This document shows, in pieces, positions 59,062 to 64,000 of a DNA stretch of 64,000 nucleotides. The stretch is taken from positions 3,224,001 through 3,288,000 of the forward strand of contig NZ_RAPR01000001.1 of NCBI RefSeq assembly GCF_003610235.1, written 5' to 3'. Made by a program: the position numbers and the translations under genes. Origin of the DNA: Catellatospora citrea (GTDB lineage: Bacteria > Actinomycetota > Actinomycetes > Mycobacteriales > Micromonosporaceae). The notes under the pieces are model-generated. The model was not told the DNA's origin, did no database searches, and saw only the letters and a program-made list of their open reading frames with translations. The first letter of the stretch is position 1. Each line of letters begins with the position of its first letter.

Positions 59062-60344
59062 GCGTCCTGGTCCTTCTCTACGACGACGTCGATGGTCGGG
59101 CTGATGATGTACGGCGTCCGTTCCTTGCGGACGACCGTGAAACTGGCCGCTTCCTCCCACCAGTCGCACACGTCGATCCCCCCGTTGTGCACGATCGCGG
59201 GCTCCAGCCAGTGCAGCCCGTCGTTGAAGACGTTCGGCACCGTCCACCGAACGACGACCTGCTGTCCCTCCGTCAGGGACATCGGACGCTGGCCCTTGAT
59301 CAACGTATTGGTGCCCAGGATCGGATTGCCGGATGCGTTCTTGATCAGGAAGCCGAAGACGGCGTCCTCCACGCTTTCCCTGGCCTTCGCGGTGCACGTG
59401 ATGGAGATCGTGTCGTCCGCGTCGGTCACCTGGCTGCTGGACACGTCGATGCGGGTGAAGGCAGCCCTCTTGTTGCCCCACCGCTTCCGGTCCTGCTCTT
59501 CCACCTGCGGTTCGGGTTCTTCCGGCTGCTGGTCACCCTGTGCCTGCGCTGCTTCGGCCGCCTGCTCTTCGCTTTCGATGCGGGGCGCCGGGGCCGGCTG
59601 CTGGAACAGCTGGATGTACTGCTTCGTGATCTTGTCGGTGTCCCCGATGGACACGATCCTCGAACCCTCGACCAGCATCGCGCGGTCGCAGTGCTCCACC
59701 ACGGCACTCATGTCGTGGGTGACGAAGATGACGGTGACCTTCTGCTTCTTGAGGCTCTTGAAGTACGTGTAGCACTTGCGCTGGAAGTCGGCGTCGCCGA
59801 CCGCCAGGACCTCGTCCACCAGCAGAATGTCGGTCTTGGTGCGAGTCGCCATGGAGAACGCCAGCCGGACCTGCATACCGGATGAGTAGTTCTTCAGCTT
59901 CTGGTCCATGAACTTCTCGAGCTCGGCGAACTCGACGATGTCCTCGTAGAGCGCATCGATCTCGCGGCTGCTGAAGCCGAGCATGGCGCCGTTGAGGTAC
60001 ACGTTCTCGCGGCCGGTCAGTTCCGGGTTGAACCCGACGCCCAGTTCGATGAACGGCACCAGCCGGCCGTTCTTGACCACGTTGCCCGTCGTCGGCTGGT
60101 AGATGCCCGCGAGGATCTTGAGGAGCGTGCTCTTCCCACTGCCGTTGCGCCCGACGATGCCGAAGAACTCCCCCTGCTCCACCTCGAACGAGATGTCCTG
60201 GAGCGCGTACTGGTCCTCATTGACGATCTTCGACCGCCGTTTGGCCAGGCCAGTGAAGAGACTCTTGACGGTGGTGATCCGCTCGTGGGGCAGCGTGAAT
60301 CTCTTGGAGACCCCCGTGACGCTCAGTGCCACTTCTCGCGTCAT
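59046..60344 (-). CDS. wzt: Polysaccharide ABC exporter ATPase with Wzt-type carbohydrate-binding domain
   Basis: 432 aa. ABC domain (about 5-245): Walker A GRNGSGKST (65-73), signature YSSGM (153-157), Walker B ILLVDE (173-178), H-loop His210. An acidic/proline-rich linker (about 250-290) leads to a Wzt C-terminal beta-sandwich (about 290-410) that in O-antigen exporters recognises the modified end of the glycan. ATG at 60344; 2 bp after the permease stop. Confidence 0.93.
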   Translation of the reverse strand: MTREVALSVTGVSKRFTLPHERITTVKSLFTGLAKRRSKIVNEDQYALQDISFEVEQGEFFGIVGRNGSGKSTLLKILAGIYQPTTGNVVKNGRLVPFIELGVGFNPELTGRENVYLNGAMLGFSSREIDALYEDIVEFAELEKFMDQKLKNYSSGMQVRLAFSMATRTKTDILLVDEVLAVGDADFQRKCYTYFKSLKKQKVTVIFVTHDMSAVVEHCDRAMLVEGSRIVSIGDTDKITKQYIQLFQQPAPAPRIESEEQAAEAAQAQGDQQPEEPEPQVEEQDRKRWGNKRAAFTRIDVSSSQVTDADDTISITCTAKARESVEDAVFGFLIKNASGNPILGTNTLIKGQRPMSLTEGQQVVVRWTVPNVFNDGLHWLEPAIVHNGGIDVCDWWEEAASFTVVRKERTPYIISPTIDVVVEKDQDAWQMS

Positions 60345-60346
60345 CG

Positions 60347-61204
60347 TCAGACCTCCTCGGCGAAGTACTTGGACCGGTTCCGGAAATAACCCGCCGCCAG
60401 CACGAGCGACACCAGGCAGATGGCGAGCGGCACCAGCCACACCCAGACCCGGCCGCCGTACACGTCATAGATGGTCGGCGCCTGATCGGTGATCAGGACG
60501 TACCGCGCGTCCTGGATTATCTGGGCCATCGGGCTGAGGAGCTGGAGCTTGGCGATCGACAGGGGGACCTGGCTCACCGAGTAGATGATCGGCGCGGCAT
60601 AGAACGCTGCCTGCATGAACACCTCCCAGATGAAGGCGACATCCCGGAAGCGCACGTACAGCGCGCTCAGAAAGAACGAGAGCGCCAGCGCGAAGACGAA
60701 GAGCTCCACGACGAGCGGCACGATGAGCACCGCGTGCCAGCTCACGTGCACGCGGCCGACAGCCATGAAGATGCCGAGCACGGCGAGGTTGAGGAGCAGG
60801 TTGATGAACGCGGAGAACGATCCGGCCAGAATGATGACGTACTTGGGGAAGTCAATCTTTCGCAGCAGATCGCCCTTCGCGACGATCGCGGCGACGCTGT
60901 TCGCGGTGACCTCGGCGAAGTAGGTCCAGAGGATGATTCCCAGCAAGAGGTACTGCGGGTAATGGGGAATCCCCGCGCCCAGGTTGAGGAACTTCGCAAA
61001 GACCAGGTAGAGGACCAGGAACAGGAACAGCGGCCGGAGGAGCGACCAGAGATAGCCGAGGGCTGACCCGTGGTACCTGAGCTTGAAGTCGGTGCGCACC
61101 AGTCGGCCGAGCAGGACCATCGGGTACCGGTACCGGTCGAACAGGTGCCGCCGCTCGGACCCGGCGACCCGCCCGGCCTCGACAGCGCTCGTCTGTGCGG
61201 TCAC
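60347..61204 (-). CDS. wzm: Polysaccharide ABC exporter permease
   Basis: 285 aa ABC-2 permease with six transmembrane segments after a cytoplasmic N-terminus (1-45). LVRTDFKLRYHGSALGYLWS is the typical gate-helix start, PLFLFLVLYLVFAKF the first membrane segment, and FRDVAFIWEVFMQAAFYAAP the later conserved stretch. Partner of the ATPase gene downstream. GTG start at 61204. Divergent from the flippase gene. Confidence 0.93.
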   Translation of the reverse strand: MTAQTSAVEAGRVAGSERRHLFDRYRYPMVLLGRLVRTDFKLRYHGSALGYLWSLLRPLFLFLVLYLVFAKFLNLGAGIPHYPQYLLLGIILWTYFAEVTANSVAAIVAKGDLLRKIDFPKYVIILAGSFSAFINLLLNLAVLGIFMAVGRVHVSWHAVLIVPLVVELFVFALALSFFLSALYVRFRDVAFIWEVFMQAAFYAAPIIYSVSQVPLSIAKLQLLSPMAQIIQDARYVLITDQAPTIYDVYGGRVWVWLVPLAICLVSLVLAAGYFRNRSKYFAEEV

Positions 61205-61512
61205 CGCCGGACTACCGTAGTGGTCAGCACCAGCTCGAACGTCGCTCTGATCGGGTCATGCTGTTGCGTGGCGATCATGGCCTGTTCGTTCCTCCGGTGC
61301 TAAGGATGTCTTGCTGGCGCGAATCAGCCCGGCCAGGCTACGCGAGCGGTCGCGCGGATCCAACCCGCCCGGTAGCCGATGGTCTGTCCCGCCGTCGAAC
61401 GTGACTGACGTCACAGACCGGCCGAGGACCGAGGGCAGTGATACCGGGGGCGCTGGCAGGGAGGCTGCCAGGTGACTACCATGCGTCCGTTACCGACGTT
61501 GAGGGAGACCTG
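61205..61512. other. Divergent intergenic region, permease and flippase genes
   Basis: 308 bp with no supported gene. Contains TGACGTCA (about 61408-61415), and a perfect hairpin with CTGGCAG arms (61453-61459 and 61465-61471) and loop GGAGG, followed by TACCAT near 61477 as a possible -10. GAGGGAG (61501-61507) is the ribosome binding site of the flippase gene. Confidence 0.5.
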
Positions 61513-62805
61513 GTGGGCGAAGCGAAGGCGGCCTCGCGCCGGAACCTCGGCGTCGGGCTTGCGCTTCCCAGCGCCCGATCTCCGCTCTGGATCGCGGCCG
61601 GCGGCGCCTACTCCGGCTTGACCACCTACGTGCTGCTGGTGATGACGGCACGAGCGCTCGGCCCGGACCAGTACGGGGTCTTCTCGATCTTCTGGTCCAC
61701 GCTGGTGCTGATCCTGCTCGGGGTCTTCCTGCCGATCGAGCAGGTGCTGGCGTTCCGGCGGGCGGGCGGCAAGTCGGTCGACGGGCTGCTCGGCTCGGGG
61801 ATCCGCATGGGCCTGATCTACACAGGCGTCTGCGTGGCAGCCGTCGCGGCGTTTCAGCTCGTGGTGGACGGGGGCGGCATCGCGCTCAGCGTGCTGGTCG
61901 CGATCACCTTGGGCGTGGCCGGCAGCGCGCTCCAGTCGCCGGCGCGCGGCATGCTGTCCGGACAGCTCGACCTGCGGGGGTACGCCGCAGTGATCAGCAT
62001 CGATGGCACGGGGCGGACTGTCGGCGTCATCGTGCTCTGGGCCATCGGCACCCGGCAGGCAGCGCCATACATGATCTGCGTGGGCGCGTCGGCACTGCTC
62101 GCCGGGATCGTGGGCGTCTGGCTGGTCCGCAGGGGCGGCGAGGCGGCCCGAACGGAGGGCCACGCCGGAGACTCACCCGGCGGGTTGCGCAGCATCTGGC
62201 GTGAGGTATCCGGTCTCGTCGTCGCCCTGCTGTGCATGCAGGCATTGCTGAACAGCCCAGTCCTCGTCGCCGGGGCGTTCGCCGGTGACGCGGCGTTCAC
62301 CGGGCTGCTGATGGCGATCGTCTCGGCGGCCCGGCTGCCGGTCTTCCTCGCGCAGGCCGGGCAGGCCACCTACGTGGGCCGCATCGCGACCGCGCACCAC
62401 CGGCATGACCTCCACGCGGTGCGGCGCCTCATGACGCTCGTCGCCGGCGTGGTCGGTGCGCTGGCTCTCCTCACGGTGCTCGGTGCGGCGGCACTCGGCC
62501 CGCAACTGGTGCACCTGGTCTTCGGTTCCGGGTACGTCGTGGACCGCTTGACATGTATATTGGTCGCCGCCGGCGTCGGGTTATACCTGATCGCCTCGGT
62601 GGCGAACGACATCTCCGTCGCCGTCGGGGCGCACGGCCGCGCCGCGCCGATCTGGTTCCTCGCTGCGGTCGCCGGGGTGGTGCCGGCCCTCTTGCTCAAC
62701 GACATGGTGCTGCGCAGCACGCTGCCGATGCTCATCGGTTCGGCCGTGGCCGCCGCGGTGCTGGTGCCCCGCATTCTGCGAAACTTGAAATGGGACGGCG
62801 CGTGA
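61513..62805 (+). CDS. Wzx-like polysaccharide flippase (MATE/PST superfamily)
   Basis: 430 aa with about twelve transmembrane segments (first around 25-45 after a cytoplasmic N-terminus, last ending near 425). SPLWIAAGGAYSGLTTYVLL and ARALGPDQYGVFSIFWS are typical of oligosaccharide flippases. GTG at 61513 has GAGGGAG upstream; a longer frame to 61438 would include the hairpin and is unlikely. Stop overlaps the next GTG. Having both an ABC exporter and a flippase in one locus is unusual. Confidence 0.88.
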   Translation: MGEAKAASRRNLGVGLALPSARSPLWIAAGGAYSGLTTYVLLVMTARALGPDQYGVFSIFWSTLVLILLGVFLPIEQVLAFRRAGGKSVDGLLGSGIRMGLIYTGVCVAAVAAFQLVVDGGGIALSVLVAITLGVAGSALQSPARGMLSGQLDLRGYAAVISIDGTGRTVGVIVLWAIGTRQAAPYMICVGASALLAGIVGVWLVRRGGEAARTEGHAGDSPGGLRSIWREVSGLVVALLCMQALLNSPVLVAGAFAGDAAFTGLLMAIVSAARLPVFLAQAGQATYVGRIATAHHRHDLHAVRRLMTLVAGVVGALALLTVLGAAALGPQLVHLVFGSGYVVDRLTCILVAAGVGLYLIASVANDISVAVGAHGRAAPIWFLAAVAGVVPALLLNDMVLRSTLPMLIGSAVAAAVLVPRILRNLKWDGA

Positions 62806-64000
62806 CCGAGTCACTGGTGATCATTGTCGGGCAATTCGTCATCCTGTCGGTTTTGGGGGTCGCCGTCCTCTCTGCCGCGTCAGACTCCTGGCGCGACCTC
62901 CTCCTGCCCGCAGCCCCGATCTTCGGCGCCGCCCTCCTGGCGGTGACGATGACGACCACCAGCTGGTTCTGGTCAGCGCAGTGGGGGGTGCTCACGGCCG
63001 TCCTGGTCGCCGGCGGAATCGTCGCCCTGGCCGTCCGGAAGGGACGACGGCCGTGGCGGATGTCGTGGCCGGCGCTCGGCACCGCAGCGCTCGTCATGCT
63101 CGTCAGCGTGCCCGGCCTGGCCGCCGCCCTGATCCCGGCCTGGATCGTCGGCGACAACACGGCCGTGATGCCCAACAGCAGTCATGACGCCTACTACTAC
63201 GCCTCGGAAAGCGCGTGGCTCAAGGACTTCCCGATCGACCCGGGCCCGCAGATCGCGAATGTGCCGGGCGAGGGGAACGCGACACCCGCTTACGGGCCGA
63301 TGCGCACGAGCCTCGACCTGTCGGTGCGGATCGGCCAGCCACTGGTCCACGCCGCGCTCGACTTCGTGATGAACACACAGTCGGTGCAGACCGTATCGCC
63401 GCTCGGGGCGCTGTGGGTGATGCTCGTCGGCCCCGCTGCCTTCGTCACGGCGCGCCTGCTCGGCACACGCAGGTGGTTGGCACTGGCCGCAGCGGCGCTC
63501 TCCGCATCGTCCGCCTTGCTCGTCCACCAGGCATACCAGCAGAACATGGACTCGATGCTGGGTGGCAGCCTCGCCATGCTCACGATCGGCGTCGTGCTGG
63601 CCACCATGATCGCCGGCCGGCGAGAGCAGCCGGCGGCACCCGACCTCGCGGAGAACGACCCGTCCGCCCCCGGCACGCCTGCCGACCAGCGCCGGCCCCG
63701 ATGGACGAACCGAGTCGTCGCGTTGCTGCCTCGGGCGGATGCGCTGTGGCTCAGCGTCCTGATCCTCGCGGCACTCGTCGCGGTGTATGCCGAGTACGCC
63801 CTGTTCGTCGGGCCGGCCTTGGTCGGCGGACTGTTCCTCGCCCGCCCGCGGGGGTTCGCCGCACGACTGGCGTCGCTCGCCGTCATCGGGCTGCTCGCGG
63901 TGGCGATCGCGCCCTCCGCGTGGCTCCGCGCCGTTCAGATCATGCTCGTCAGTCGGCCGGCGGACGCGTTCCCCTCTCCCTTCATGGGCAGCGAACGGCT
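62802..64000 (+). CDS. Large polytopic membrane protein, GT-C glycosyltransferase-like, truncated by window end
   Basis: 399 codons up to the edge, no stop reached. GTG start overlaps the flippase stop (GTGA). About three N-terminal transmembrane segments (7-25, 32-52, 60-78) and another near 95-115 precede a soluble loop (about 125-190) with NSSHDAYYYASESAWLKDFP, and further membrane segments from about 200. An acidic residue in a short extracytoplasmic loop followed by many helices is the layout of GT-C enzymes, which add sugars from lipid donors outside the membrane. No further family is recognised. Confidence 0.6.
   Translation, partial: MTESLVIIVGQFVILSVLGVAVLSAASDSWRDLLLPAAPIFGAALLAVTMTTTSWFWSAQWGVLTAVLVAGGIVALAVRKGRRPWRMSWPALGTAALVMLVSVPGLAAALIPAWIVGDNTAVMPNSSHDAYYYASESAWLKDFPIDPGPQIANVPGEGNATPAYGPMRTSLDLSVRIGQPLVHAALDFVMNTQSVQTVSPLGALWVMLVGPAAFVTARLLGTRRWLALAAAALSASSALLVHQAYQQNMDSMLGGSLAMLTIGVVLATMIAGRREQPAAPDLAENDPSAPGTPADQRRPRWTNRVVALLPRADALWLSVLILAALVAVYAEYALFVGPALVGGLFLARPRGFAARLASLAVIGLLAVAIAPSAWLRAVQIMLVSRPADAFPSPFMGSER

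Overview
The window is high-GC DNA with actinobacterial gene order: mtrA-mtrB-lpqB-comF-hpf-secA, an efeUOB operon under an IdeR/DmdR1-like iron box, manA/CDF/SIS/Trm112/manB, and a MoxR-DUF58-DUF4129 cluster. Short intergenic elements that begin TGAGCGAGCG, sit on stop codons and carry a ribosome binding site recall the family Micromonosporaceae, so I infer a Micromonospora/Catellatospora/Actinoplanes-like chromosome. The family call is inference; the phylum call is secure. Almost all genes are core or housekeeping. No tRNA, rRNA, CRISPR array, insertion sequence or prophage was seen.

Layout. 1-5.1 kb: 5'-proximal part of prfB, then a ROK repressor with a promoter and operator just upstream, a family 4 glycosidase, a BadF-type sugar kinase and a PadR regulator. 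5.5-8.0 kb: amino-acid catabolism (kynA, pruA). 8.3-10.8 kb: a membrane protein and three small conserved actinobacterial genes. 10.9-21.8 kb: secA, GNAT acetyltransferases, hpf, a ComF protein, lpqB, mtrB, mtrA (export, ribosome hibernation, envelope signalling). 22.0-29.1 kb: membrane protein/DUF4129/DUF4350/MoxR/DUF58 operon plus SpoIIM and RDD proteins. 29.2-32.6 kb: efeUOB iron uptake. 32.7-39.6 kb: ahcY with a long structured leader, then manA, a cation efflux protein, a SIS isomerase, a Trm112-like protein and phosphomannomutase. 39.7-43.1 kb: the four dTDP-L-rhamnose genes around a 46-bp divergent promoter. 43.2-47.4 kb: two aldehyde dehydrogenases and a GABA aminotransferase.

47.6-64.0 kb is a surface-glycan locus: an LCP ligase, a polyprenyl-phosphate sugar transferase, five GT4-type glycosyltransferases, a nucleotide-sugar reductase, an FkbM methyltransferase with a long coiled coil, a Wzm/Wzt-type ABC exporter with a carbohydrate-binding C-terminus, a Wzx-like flippase and the start of a large membrane protein. 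With manA/manB (mannose-1-phosphate), rml (dTDP-rhamnose) and LCP (attachment to the wall), the window holds most steps from sugar nucleotide to wall-linked polymer. The most interesting point is that the coiled-coil methyltransferase is translationally coupled to Wzt, an arrangement reminiscent of WbdD-type chain-length control in Gram-negative O antigens.

Transcription units are mostly delimited by strong intrinsic hairpins at convergent junctions (9294, 10836, 15768, 26998, 29129, 32668, 34485, 43120). Several genes appear to be leaderless (rfbA, rfbB, the LCP gene, the 43-kb aldehyde dehydrogenase). Overlapping stop/start codons are frequent.
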